Shown in pieces: positions 41,115 to 54,700 of a DNA stretch of 64,000 bases. The notes under the pieces were generated by a model, which was given only the letters and a program-made list of their open reading frames with translations, had not been told where the DNA came from and did not search any database. Position numbers and translations under genes: made by a program. Position 1 is the stretch's first letter. Each line of letters starts with the position of its first letter. The DNA comes from Atrina japonica (taxonomy: Eukaryota > Mollusca > Bivalvia > Pterioida > Pinnidae). The stretch lies in NCBI GenBank assembly GCA_030159075.1, contig BROG01000237.1, positions 283,001-347,000 on the forward strand. Reading direction: 5' to 3'.

Positions 41115-41328
41115 AATGTCTCTAGTTGGCTTTGATGTTGTCCTTAGTGGTGTTTGCTGTGGAAGAAACCGGATTACCTTGAGAAAACCCACGTGTCCAG
41201 CTTGGCGACAACCATACCATCTCGCATACTTTCCTGTAGCTTAAAATCCAAAGATCGAACCAGGGGTCGTATTGGTGAGAAGCGAGTGCGCTAACCACTG
41301 CGCTACCCTGACTACCCCTATATCTTAG
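41115..41328 (-). mobile_element. tRNA-derived SINE-like repeat, reversed
   Basis: Reversed, it begins GGGTAGCGCAGTGGTTAGCG (A box) with a later CTGGTTCGATC (B box), then AGCTACAGGAAAG, GGGTTTTCTCAAGG and CGGTTTCTTCCACAG. No target duplication found by eye. Confidence 0.65.
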
Positions 41329-41583
41329 GCGGCCAAGCTGAGGATATAATCAGGCTTCAAGCAACATATTTTGAAGCTGTTATTGACGGAAATTTTACAT
41401 GAGAGAACTTATATCATATCTCGTATACATCAGGGGGACTAGTAGTTTAAAGTACAAATGTATGTATACGTATTACAATGGATCATGATTGTTCAGATCA
41501 TCAACATTCATTGTTCATCTATGCCCATAGAACACTTCAACCATAGCGTATATACGTAAATTTGGTCAAATCAGCGGTGCCTG

Positions 41584-41715
41584 CCATTATAATATCGGAT
41601 CTTTGGGCTATCGGGCCTTTGGACTATCGGACCTTCGGAGTAACGGGCCTTCGGACTAATGGACATTCGAATTATCGGGCCCTCGGACCATCAGACCTTC
41701 GGAATACTGGGTGGT
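41584..41715 (+). repeat. Short minisatellite, ~16-18-bp unit
   Basis: Units vary around TATCGGACCTTCGGAC (GGGCTATCGGGCCTTTGG, ACTATCGGACCTTCGG, AGTAACGGGCCTTCGG and so on). GC-rich compared with its surroundings. Confidence 0.85.
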
Positions 41716-42452
41716 CAGCAAATAAACTGTCAAAGTCAGGCTGGATTCAGAATTAAAAGTTAAAGGGAAGGAAAAGTATCATAATGATTGTTTTGGCCTA
41801 GCGTAGCGCCGTATGGAGGCGCGAAAATAATATTGGTAAATCATTTTAATTCATTTTTATTAAAAATATATAGGTTTTATAAACACCTTTTTGACCACCT
41901 TTGGGCTTTGAGTTGATTTTAGCTGTATTTAAACCCATAAAATTTTTAGTTTAGCTTAGTTTAACCTTTATTTGCTAAACAGAATTCATATAGGCTACAT
42001 GTAGGCCTATTGCTTATAAATTAAGTGAAAAGGATTTGGAAAACAAGTCCATTTAAGTACTCCATTTAAGTGATCCATTTCCTTTAATGCACTTCAATAT
42101 GAAATAAATAACTTAACATTTTGTACCCGAGGCCAACATTTTACCTCGATTTTACTTTTTTATTCTTTTGTAACTTAAAATCGTGGCAAAATTTCTGCTT
42201 ATCTCTACTCATACGCGGAAATACTAGCCCCCCACAAAATGGTCTATTTTGAAAATATATTGCAGTTACTATTATTATTGTTGCAATTATTATTATTTCA
42301 CATTTACGATTTTCAAAATCAATAGACATCCACGATTTATGACTGACAAACACGCGATAATTTTTTTTTAAAGTGATTTGAATTTCGCGGTTATTAAGTT
42401 TTGTCTATTGTGGAACTCTTCTGTGTTTAAGATACAAAATACGAACGATGAC

Positions 42453-42708
42453 ATGGCCGCTATCTTGTTGTTGTTGCTATTAACTTGTTTATTTCCAGGG
42501 AGTCACCTGGATCACATGTGCGATGTTGCAAGTGTGCAAGTGGAGGGAGAAGATGGGACCACCCAAGTTTTTAAGGTTAAACGTTTAGAGCCCGTTAAAG
42601 GAGAGTCATGCATACTATGCTCCCAGAAACCAGTGAACTCTGAACCTCGCTTGACACCTCTCAGGTCCAACGTACTCATTACTGTTGGAGAAGTTGCTAC
42701 ACAATGCG
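42453..42708 (+). CDS. TTC13: Gene C exon 1: signal peptide and N-terminus
   Basis: Residues 1-85. The frame is open upstream to an ATG at 42378, but 42453 (GACATGG) puts the hydrophobic leader at the extreme N-terminus and is preferred. Donor G|GTGAGG, phase 1. The next intron (42709-45175) carries a small MITE and a 1-kb inverted-repeat element. Confidence 0.82.
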
Positions 42709-45700
42709 GTGAGGCAAATCTATAGGGTTTAATACGTAATGACTAAAGTCCTGGTTGATCTTTTTAAAGTTAATTGATTCTTCTTTAGTTTAGAATTTTG
42801 ATATCATGACATGTCCAAAATAAGCCACACTACATTGCTACAGAACTATAACAACATATAATGTGCAATGTTGAATCTGATCTACAGTAAAACCACGTTA
42901 TACTACCAATATTTGTTAAGCCACAATTTGGCATTATAAAGGGGTTTGGCATAAGGTTTAGGGAAACTTTAAATGGCATGATAGGCAAAATTGGAAAATG
43001 GCGTTAAGCGAGATGGCAAATGAAAGGTATTACTGTACATATTTGATAGAGGATGTTAAACTGTCTGAACACAGGGACATATTGAAATTGATTATCAGGT
43101 CTTTTTCTGTCAATTTTGAGAAAATGCCATTGGAAACACAATATGAAAATTTATTGTGAATTTGTGTCAAATCGACAAAAAAAGTTGTACATGTGGAAAT
43201 CTAAATTTAATGGAATCCTTTTTAAATGCATTTTCCCTTAAACTAATTTATTTTTTGTATTACAGTTGTGGCCTCCTCACCAATTTTGAAATTTTTTCAT
43301 GGAATTGGTTATAAACATAAGTACAGTAGAACTTCGATGAGTCGAAGTTCAAGGGACCGTCTAAAAAAGTTCGAAACATCGGGACTTCGACTCATGAATG
43401 GTGATCGAGAAATCTAAAATTTACTCCATAACGACATGCCACACAAAAAATCTATTGTACGTGACTGTGTAACTGTATAGGTGCTGGGATCATGACTTAG
43501 AATCTAATCGACTAAAATCATTTACGGCCTATTTAATGTAGATACAGTGTGTATTTATTTTGTACTCAGAGAATAAATCCAAACATTCTGCAGAAAAATC
43601 GTAATCCAAGCACCTATACGAGAAACACAACGTTGACTCAGAGTTAAGGAAAAAACAGAGAAGCTAAAAATATTTTGTCACCAATTTAATTATCAACACA
43701 AAACGAAAGTCAATAGATGTATCATGCAGCACTAGTCATTACACATTAAAATATTTTTTTTCACATCAAATTGCCGATACCGTTCATTTCATGTTGTTTT
43801 TTTCTTTACAAGTGACACTTTGAGTTTGAGTAGAAAATGTTTACTGTATATTATCGGGTCATTTCGTTTTGTTTTTACAAATCGGTAACTTATCATGACC
43901 CAAGGTACGATATGGTAAACAACCAGCACAGCCGTCGGTAATTTGCATATCTATGTCTGACAAAGTCGCAAACAATCAATAATCAATTAGCGTCTGCTTA
44001 TTACTTTTAATTACTTAAATCATGTTATTTTTATACTGTCCTGGGTGTTTATCAATAAACACGTGTCCATTGTTCAACATAGTCGGATAGGTGTGAAAAT
44101 CGCCACGGGTACATCTTGTATACAGGTAAACTTCGACTTCGATTCATTTGTATGAATTTTCGATGTTTTTACAGCGATGGGACTGCCAGTTTTGTTCAAC
44201 ACACCGAGAAATTCGACTCATGAAAGTTCGATTTATAAATTGTTTTTTAGTAAGGATATATAATGAAATAAATCGGGACTTTGTAAAAAGTTCGAAACAA
44301 CGAGAAATTCGACTCATTGAAGTTCGACTCATCGAAGTTCTACTGTACTTTGCATTGGGACCGAATTTCAGCTTTGTGGAAACTATAGAGGCCAGTGAAT
44401 TCTAGTAGTGAATTCTAGTAATTGCGACATCAATCAATATTGGCTCACTTCCCTGTCTGAAAACACTTAATGCTGATGCTGAATTTACCTTTAAGCAAAA
44501 GAGGAAAAAAATTACTAACAAGTACAAAGTAACAAGTACTGCCAAAATTACCTGACACCAATGCAGGGATTTTCCAGGCTATTTTTAGATTTTGTTTACA
44601 GCATACTTGCCAAGTCTCCACCCATAAATGGGGAGACTCCCTATTTTTTATGTAAAATTTTGATAATTTCTTTAAGAAAAATGCATACATGTATCTGCTC
44701 CACGAAAAATTTAAATTTTAATTCTTACAAAAATTTTAGAGTCCCCCATGAAATTGAAAAATCTCTCCCATGAAAATTTTTCAAGATTGGCAAGTCTGTT
44801 ACAGGAACCATCTCCAATGGCAAAATGGCTAGTATTTTCTTCCAATATATTATAAATAAACCCAATTTTGAATTTCAAAATAAAGAATAATGTATTTTTA
44901 AACAATTATCTCAAATTAAGTATTTCTGTTTATATTAAAATGTCATACATGTACATGTATATTTTCCCAATTTTTGTGATCGAGCCTGGACCCAGAATTT
45001 ACAAGGTAGGCACGGCAAAACTTCTGCAGTAAGACCATAGTACATGTAAAAAATTGGGCCACTTGTTGATGATTCAATATAAATAAAAATTTTTGGAAAG
45101 AATACAAAACAAGACGAAAAAAACAAAAACAAAAAAAAACAAAAGTTAATATGTAAATGCTTTAATCTTTTTCAGAGGATGGCAGTGCCAATTTGCCACA
45201 TGGATTGTGCTCGAGCATTCGAGATCAGGGTCACTGTTCATCTGAGAAGTTACCTTGTGATCACAGCTCTGAGGTTAGTACCAGTATATATGTTTTGTTG
45301 CAATTAACAAAATAATGACTTTTGTATATTTGCTCGATTTAATGGAGTTTGGTGCCACACACAACAACTTTTCAGTCCCTTGGCCTTCCACAAGTAAACA
45401 GGCAAACCTCTGCATGCAGTCAGCTTAGGTTTCAGCAGGATTTGAACCTTCACTGGCTAGAGGTAATAGATTTTGTACCTGGGCCTTCATGTAATCAGAT
45501 TAGTTCCTCTAGGGCTCAAACCAGTGCTGACTAGAGGTGAGAGACTATATAACGAGGGAGAGTCCAGCATTGTTTGAGTAAACAGGCAAACTACATTACA
45601 GAATCAGCTTCTAATGGTGTCTTTGATCCAGCGAGTCTCAAACTTATGCTGATCAGAGGTGAGAGAAATTAATTATATGTAAAGCATTGACCAGGATGGT

Positions 45701-48700
45701 CCATATATAGATTTTGTGGTCTACATTGACAGTACAAAAGTATTTACAATTTCCAAAATTTCCCATTATATTCAACATGGGAAATATTATTAAAAAACCT
45801 AAACGTTAAAAACATTAAGTGTTTATAGAAAGGAGAAGAATCATCATTGGGTGATTTTGTAGTCAAATGGTTTATAAGTACCGGTAGTGTTGAAAATAAC
45901 AAAGATACATGTACAAATGTACTTATGAGCTTTAAGAACGAAATTGGCCACAGCATAATAAGACTAATGAACCTAAAAAGATGTTACATGGATATCATAA
46001 GATTGAGCTGAAAAATTTTTAAAAATTAATTTGCATTAAAAATATTCATTTTGATATTTTGTTTACAGGAACTTTCACGAGAGCTCCTTGAGAGTGGTCT
46101 GATGCCCATGAAGACTGGTGATAAGGATATAGATAAACATCTAGGTATTTATCTCATACTGTTGTAAAATTTGTGTTTTGCCCTCTTGAAGAACAATCTC
46201 TTACACAGAGTTGTCAGTCCTTGCACTCTTGATCAATCCGTTTCCATGTCTCGATTTTTCAAGATTCTTGTAAAATATGTAAATGTACTAGACTTTGCAC
46301 TTTGTAAGATATTTGCCTTTTTTGCATATATATTTAGTTTTGACATAGAATAAAATACCAAATTAAATACTCATTAAAAGATTAAAATACTTTTTAAAAA
46401 TGACTTTAAATATAGGGACTATATTTTTTGTGAAAAATATCTATATTATGAGTAATTTGGTTTTCGTATTCATTCTGTTGGTAACATGATCACTTCTTTT
46501 TGGGACTGCATTTTAGATGTTGACAGAGATTGAGAGTGCAAGAACTGACAACTCTGTGTAAGAGATTGGCAACTAAACATGTTTTAATTCATTTTTTCAA
46601 GGTTAAGGTTTTGGATTTAAATTAGGTCAGACCTATGGTGATTGTCTCAAAGATCACATGCCTTCCCCAAGTAAACTGGCAACCTTCCTCACATGCATGT
46701 ACATGTAATCAGCTTTGGTTTCAACAGGACTCAAACCTGCCCTGACTGAAGGAAAGTGACTTCATGATATAAAGTGTCTAACTAGTTGGTTTTCTGATGT
46801 TGGTTGCACACGGCAGGTGGTCTCTCATGAGAGGAGTCTCTAAAGACAGGTTTTACTATGAAAGTATGGCCAAAAGCATATAATGGCTGGAGATCCAATC
46901 AAGCTGATTACCATTTCGCTAGTGCTATAGTTTCGGGGGAAATTTTAGTTTTGTGTGACATGCATCTTACTAATAATTTACATAGGCACATTGAATAAAT
47001 GTCTTTTTTTTTTTTACAAATGACTGAAATATTGTGAATTTGTTGTCAAACCATAGTTCTGGCGAGAACTGGTACTTGACAAGAATTTGTACATGGCAAG
47101 AGATGGTTGCCTGCCAGTACAGTCAGTACAGCCAGTACAGTCAGTACAGCCAGTAGTCAGTACAGCCAGTAGCCAGTACAGTCAGTACAGCCAGTACAGT
47201 CAGTACAGTCAGTACAGCCAGTACAGTCAGTACAGTCAGTACAAAATAAAAGTTAAAATGTTTGGGGACTAAATATAAATGTTTTCTCCAAATAAATGAT
47301 GTGAAATTCAAGAATACAGTGGAAGTTGCCCTGAGCGACCATATTATCTCACATTATCACTTATCCAGTGTAACACAGCAGTGCATACTTTTTAATGTAT
47401 TGCTACTCCATGAACAGTATTACTTCTAAAATGCAAACAAATTAAATATCGTCTGTAATAATTATAAGTATATTATAAATCATGGAGATTATTGAAACTA
47501 TTAAGTGTATTTAAAAAAAATAATTGTTTGATAAATTAAAATCTAACTTATAATCAGTGAAAACATTATTGTTCACTTCTTGACTAACACTATATGCAGA
47601 TCACGGAGATATAACCTGAAAATGTATTTGAACCTGCAAACGTATATTTCTATATATATTTAATGGTGTTGAGAGTCTGTTTATTAAGATGAAATAATGT
47701 CAGAAATATAATAACTCGTGTGGGATCATAAATTTCCACCTCAAGGCCAAGATTCACAGTCTAGAACTTGGAAAAGCCTCTTCCTAGACCATGAATCTTG
47801 TGCACTTAGTAGAATTTCACTATCCCACATTTGTAATTTTAAAAAATGAATTATTCTATCAATCCTCACTCAAATGTGATCTCTCAAGACATGTGATCCC
47901 TCAAATAAGGTTTTATTTAAAGGATTAATCAAGTGGTTCTCAGAATGTTGTCTCACAAGGCAGGTGGTCTCTCACGAGTTGTCTCACAAGACAGGTTTTC
48001 TCTCACAAGAGTGGTCTCAGAAGATAAGTGATCTCACAAGACAGGTGGTCTTTCATGAGAGTTGTCTCACAATACAGGTTTTTCTCACAAGAGTGATCTC
48101 ACAAGACAGGTGGTCTCTCTCACGAGTGGTCTCTCAAGACAGGTGGTCTCTCACAGTGGTCTCACAAGACAGGTTCCACTGTATCTTTTTCTTCTTGTAA
48201 CGTAAAAGTGGTCACATATTGTAGTCATATTTTATTCAAACTATTTCATTTACTTGAATGTTTTAAAATGTACAGTACCACTTGCGATAAAATGTCTTAT
48301 GATCTGATTTTGGATCATCATATAAAATTTACTGATAACTGACTGACATTCTTTCTTGAAATTCTCCCATGGTACAATGTATTATTTAATCCTTTTTTCC
48401 ATATCATTGACTTTTTTACATTAAAAAAAAATTGAAATTGATTTTTTTTTTTAAATCTAATTCAATTATCTCTTAAATATAATATATGCAGCTCTCAAAA
48501 CAATTCATTTTACATTTCAGGATGTTTGTTGATTAAACATTATGTATTTCTTGCTTTTCAGCACTTGGCTTTGTTTTGTTAAATATGGGAAGCCTGGATG
48601 AAGCCATGGGCAGTTTCAACAAGGCACTAAAGGTGTGATTCCATACTTGTGATGTTCCATTTCCATTGACTGTAAAATTGACGCCAACTTGACAAACAGA

Positions 48701-51700
48701 CAAGTGCGATTATCGAGCCTGTATTGAGATTAATGCATGTTTGTGGTGATCTAGCGATAGCAGGGATTTTTCACCTTATCATTGAGGGCTGAAATAAGGC
48801 CCCATTCCCAATCCCAGATGCAGTTGAAATTTTCCAACTGAAGTCAAATGACAATGAATTTTAAGAGATTCTTATACAGAAAAACCTGCTATAGCGGCCA
48901 CCACTATATAAGGATTACCTGTTTATAAAGGCCAGTTTTTTCAAGTCCCTTGACTGCACACTTCAACTAAATTGAACCTGTGTATAAGGGTCACCTGCAC
49001 ATAAAGGCCAATATTTTCTGTCCCTTGGGTGGCCTCTATATATAGGTTTCACTGTATATTCAAACAGTAGTATGTAGTTTTTAGATTTCCCAATTTCAAT
49101 AAATCATTGTGTAAATTCCCAATTTAATGGTCTCAGGCCCCATTATCAAAGGAGTGGCGAAAATCCCTGGATAAAGTGTTTGTCCTACAGGTGGAAGGTC
49201 TATGGTTCCATTCCTTGTACCAGGTTATACCTAAGACTTTTCCTTTGCCATGCACTCGGCACAAGAAGTGAAAGTCATCAGTCTTTCTGGTTTGACATAA
49301 ATCAAGGTATTGTATCAGTACAGGCATGACATGTTAAAGAATACTCTCTGCATTGGCATAAGTCGATGACAGAAGTCAAAATTTGTGGCACTGGTGACAT
49401 CTCCATATAATCTATGTAGGTAAAAATGTGCATGATAATAGGATATCCCTGTTTTTTGCATAAGAACTCAAAGCACAAAACCATTTCCCTTCACTTATGT
49501 GTAATATACTCCTTTTAATTGCATAGATTTTAAACAAGAATTCATAATAATTGCATAAAAATTAAGAAAAAATTATTAATTACAATGAAAAAAATTCAGT
49601 TGTACAATGTAATACTATTTTATAAAAACCAGAGCATACCTAACAGTACAGATATTACAATTTTGCTTTTATGATGTTATTGTCTCCTAATATTCAATGA
49701 GGATCCACTGGTGTGTCTAGTAAGATATCTATTATAGTATTATAGTATTATAGACACAAGTGAAAGGACATGAGGAACACATATCATTGTTCACTATAAT
49801 ACACTATTTCTAATAATTACATATTCCTGTTAATTTTCTGACATTTTGGTCAAGCAGTTAACCCATCAACCCTTGAAAAACATTGGACTCTTCTGTAAAT
49901 CAATTACTTAGACGAGTCCTTATGTGTATTTAGGGATGAATGCAGGGATTTTCCACCCTATCATATGGGGCCGAAATAAGGCCCCATTCCCAATGCAAAT
50001 ACAATGCATTTTTTTTCCAATTTGCAGTTGAAATTTCCTAATTGAAGTCAAATGACAATGAATTTGGAGAGATTTTTGTATTTTCATATAGTTTTGTGTA
50101 TTTCTAGATTTCCCAATTTCAATAAAATGTTGCTAAAATTTCCAATTAAAAATATACACTTTTGGAAAATCCCTGGAATGGGTTAAGATGAATTCACTGT
50201 ATGTTATTTATGTTTTGCAGTATAACCCCAGCACTATTGGAGCTTACTATGGAAGAGGTATCGTATACCAGAGAAGGGGACTGCAGGTAGAGTTTTTAAG
50301 CCCCCAGCCTGAATGGTACGCCGGGGGCATCTAGTGTTTGGATCGTCTGTCTGTCTGTTTGTGTGTCTGTCTGTCTGTAATTCTGTCCCACTTACATATA
50401 AAGTGCAATATTTCAAGTTTGGATTGTGATACAGTAACTAAACTTAGACTGTAAGTGTTGGTCACACTTCAAAATGTAGGGCATTGCAATATTTAAAGTT
50501 TGGATTGTGATACAGTTGGGACTGGGGGCATTTGTGTTGCATAAACACATCTTGTTTCATTATGAGTTCTGTTTTACACTACACGCAACAGTTTTTCAGT
50601 TATATGGTGGCGGCCCGTTTTTAATGGTGGAGGAGAGAACCTAGTTACAATATACCCGGGAAAAAACAACCGGCCTTCTGCAAGTAAGCTGGCAAACTTT
50701 CTTACAAAAATCAGCTTAAATTCCAGCGGGACTTGAACCTGCAATGACCAGAAGTGAGAGACAATACTGCAAGTATAGAACACACACAAACACAAAAAAT
50801 CATGCATGTTCATGCAAACACACATTACACACAAATACATGCTGTACACGCTGACATAATTGCTCCCATTTGATTTTCTCCATTTTTGTCCTTAGATGAG
50901 AGGGCAAATTTAAAATGAAAGCAAAATTCAAGTTAAATGATTGAAGCATGGTCATACATGTGATCCAAAAGACTGGTGATTTAGGGCGAATTTAAGACGG
51001 GATGGATATGATTTCTGTTGTAAATGGGTGAAAACACATTCAGTGGTGTATGTGGGGTTACTGCCTCACCCCCTGAGATATATATGTTTACTTATAACTT
51101 AAAAACTGTTCACAGCCCCACCCTTAAACCATATATATTATTGATTGTTATGGCAGAGACACATTTAATGGTGAATATAGAGGACCTGCCCCACCCTGTA
51201 TAATATATAATTTAACTTATAACTTGAAATACATTCACATCCCTGATCTGACAAGACATATTACTACGTGTAATTCTTATGATAATTTGCACCCAATTAG
51301 GCGAGGTTTGTTGTCTTCTGATAACTCTTGTTATAGATCAAATGAATCCCCAATTTTAAAGTGCTCAAATGTGAATAAAGAGCTGTAGCCCTTTTAAAAA
51401 GACCCTCATTATTCATTATAGAAACTGTTGTGAAGAAAATGTCAAGTTACAGTGGAAGCCGTCATGAGAGACCACCCCATCTGCCACTGAAATGGGGTCT
51501 CTCAAGACATGTGGTCTCTCAAAAGAGATCTTAATTAAAAGATTTTTGAAATAAGAGGTTTCCAGAATGCCTCTTAAGATTTGTTCTACTGTATGTTAGT
51601 CAGTTTACAAAAATATTTCCTTCATAAGGTCAACAAGTGGCCACTGCAACATTCCCAGGGCCAGTAAAGTGGTGACATGCATAAAATTCCTGAAAATGCT

Positions 51701-54700
51701 GGAAAGTGGCATCTAAGGTAAATGCCCTCATAATGACCTTATGCAAGTAGCCACTACATCGTTACTGTGACCAGTAAAGTCATGATTTATGTAAAATTCT
51801 TTAGAAAGCATAAGTGGCAATGCAAGGCTGGAAAGTGGCATCTGGGGTAAAAGCCACCACAACACTAGTAAAGTGGTGGCTTATGTAAAATCCTTTACAA
51901 GCCACATAAGCTATAATTCAAGACTGGTAAATGGCAGACTGAGATACAAGCCCCCACAAGGCCAGTAGTGTGGTGACATGTGTATAATTCTATACAAGGC
52001 TGGTAAGTGGCATCTGAGGTACATGCTTCCCTCAGGGTAAGTAAGTGGTGCATGATTTTGTCATTGTGGCCCCCTTATTTTATGTTCTGTTTGTATGATG
52101 GCAGTTGACTTTAATTTTGTTTTCATAACAGGAAATAGCCAATGCTGCAAAGAGTGTAAGAGAATTTAATGAAGTGATTCTACAGACCACCAAACATCAC
52201 GAAGCTTACGAAAGGCGAGCTGAGGTATGTTAATAATTTTCTCTAATTTGGGGTAGATTTCCATTCCCAATCTAAAATTGTTACATTTTTTCTCAATCAA
52301 AACTTTTATTTTCACCAATGCAGCGATATGAGGGTTAAAGTGAAAAAAGTAAGAAAATTAAGAATTCTTATGTGATTAAACAGTTTCTATCATTGAAACA
52401 CTTGACTCCAATCAATATCCATCATTTCAAATATATACTTTTTTACACACTTTATTCATACTTTTATAAAGTAGGCTGAAATTAGATTTAAGAAAATGAT
52501 GTTTTTTGTGACCTGATGAACTCACATAAAAAATCCTCGCCCAAATTATTTTTTCGCCAGATTTGCCCACTGACTTTTTTCTTGTTTAAAAAAAAACTCA
52601 GAAATTTTGTTTAATTTATATATCAAAATTCAAAATAAAAAAAAAATTGCCTACGGATCGGCCCACTTCTAAAACTAGCAATCAGGGCCCAGCAATTGTT
52701 TTAAACCAGTCCATTATGGTATGTAGGGATGGAATGGGTTAGTTCAAGAGTGTTTCACAGTCATTGAACCCTGAACTACAAAGTGACATTGTTCATGAAC
52801 TTATCAACCCTTGTGGTCACATTTAGACTCATCCAAATCAATAAATAGTACAGACTGCTGTCATAATTCAGGAATGGACACATTAAAATTGCATGTAAAA
52901 TTGTTGTAAAATGTTTTTACTAAATCATATACACTCCTGAACTATTCTATACTATTCTTTGAAATGGGTGAGTCCACTTGTGGTTACAGGGGTTCATGAG
53001 TTAATGGGTGAGTCCACTTGTGGTTACAGGGGTTGATGAGTTAATGCTTCATAAATTAATTTATAAGTTTCTCTAATTTACATATATTTGTTTTAGAAGT
53101 AATGAGGCATTTTCTTATTTTTATTAGAAGATGCTGGATATTACAGTCAAACTTGCATTAAAAGCCACCAAGAACACCTGCCTATAAAGGCCATTTAAAC
53201 ATAACCTCAGTTTACTTTTTTATAATGAATAAACCTCTTTGTAAAGGCCACTTGTCTATAACAGTCAATTTTGTCTGTTATTTTGAGTGGGTTTTATCGC
53301 CTAGTTTGAATGTACTGAAGTTACCTTCAGTTACATTATTGCATAACCTTACCATTGACAAATCTAAGCAAACCAGGTTTTTGCCAATTTATTCTTGAGT
53401 TATGATGTGACAGAAGTATGTATGATTTCTGGTTTAGAAGCAACATCTTGGATTCATGAAAATATGATTAAAATCTGGGAAAACTGGCATTCTGTGGTGT
53501 CTGTGGAGGCCAAGTCCCCACCGTACCTATTCTTTTTCTTAACTACATGTTTTGTATCAGCTGAATGTAGTTTCTACACATACCACTGTTTGTATAATAA
53601 TCAGGTTTTATTTTTTCTTTAATTAGTCCTACATAGCACTGAACCACTACGATGAGGCACTGGACGATTTAAACAAGGCCGCAGAGACCAGTCCGTCTAA
53701 ATGTCTGTATTTTGTGAGAGGGGTTGTAAATCTTCTGCTAGAGGTATGTACAGGGGCATTATGGACAAGGGTCCAGAAGGAGCTATTTGTGTATATGTAG
53801 ATTTGTGCTTTGTTATACAGGGGTTGAAATTAACTCTATCAGTAAGTGGCAAAACTTAGCTCTGAGATACAAATGATTGTAGCAAAACTTTTACCTTGGA
53901 TCAGAGTCAACAAAGTAAAGGGTTTTCCTGCTATGTGTTGTTGTTGTTGTAAGTCTCTATTGTGTTTTCCTGCTATGTTGTTTGTTGTAAGTCTCTTGTG
54001 TATTGTTTTAGTTTTACTGCTATGTGTTGTTGTTGTAATTAACTTTAGTTTTCCTGCAGTAAGTTGTTGCAAAACTTCTCTTGATTGTTTTAGTTTTCCT
54101 GCTAAATGATTGTTGTTGCAAAGTCTCTTGTGTATTGGATCTGCTATGTGTTGTTGTTGTAAGTCTCTTGTAAAGGGTTTTCCTGCTATGTGTTGTTGTT
54201 GTAAGTCTCTTGTGTTGTAGTTTTCCTGCTTGTGTGTTGTAAGTCTCTTGTGTATTGTTTTTTTTCTGCTATGTGTTGTTGTTGTAAGTCTCTTGTGTAA
54301 GTTTTCTCTTGTTGTAAGTCTCTTGTGTATTTTTAGTTTTTCTGCTATGTGTTGTTGTTGTTGTAAGTCTCTTGTGTATTGTTTTAGTTTTCCTGCTATG
54401 TGTTGTTGTTGTTGTAAGTCTCTTGTGTATTGTTTTAGTTTTTCTGCTATGTGTTGTTGTTGTTGTAAGTCTCTTGTGTATTGTTTTAGTTTTTCTGCTA
54501 TGTGTTGTTGTTGTTGTAAGTCTCTTGTGTATTGTTTTAGTTTTCCTGCTATGTGTTGTTGTTGTTGTAAGTCTCTTGTGTATTGTTTTAGTTTTCCTGC
54601 TATGTGTTGTTGTTGTTGTAAGTCTCTTGTGTATTGTTTTAGTTTTCCTGCTATGTGTTGTTGTTGTTGTAAGTCTCTTGTGTATTGTTTTAGTTTTCCT

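Larger units (their letters stand above)
39541..42452. other. Intergenic region between divergent genes B and C
   Basis: No supported exon. It contains a reversed tRNA-derived SINE (41115-41328), a short GC-richer minisatellite (41584-41715), and a possible small palindromic element near 40693-40780 (TTAACCCTATCC..GAGGGGTTAA). The region next to 42453 should hold the gene C promoter, but I see no clear core elements. Confidence 0.5.

Noticed and set aside
42378..42452. Upstream ATG of gene C adding 25 residues
   Set aside because: It would put a poorly hydrophobic stretch ahead of the leader; the ATG at 42453 gives a normal signal peptide.
47087..47272. QYSQYS-repeat open frame
   Set aside because: Translation of the 9-bp VNTR, with no gene context.
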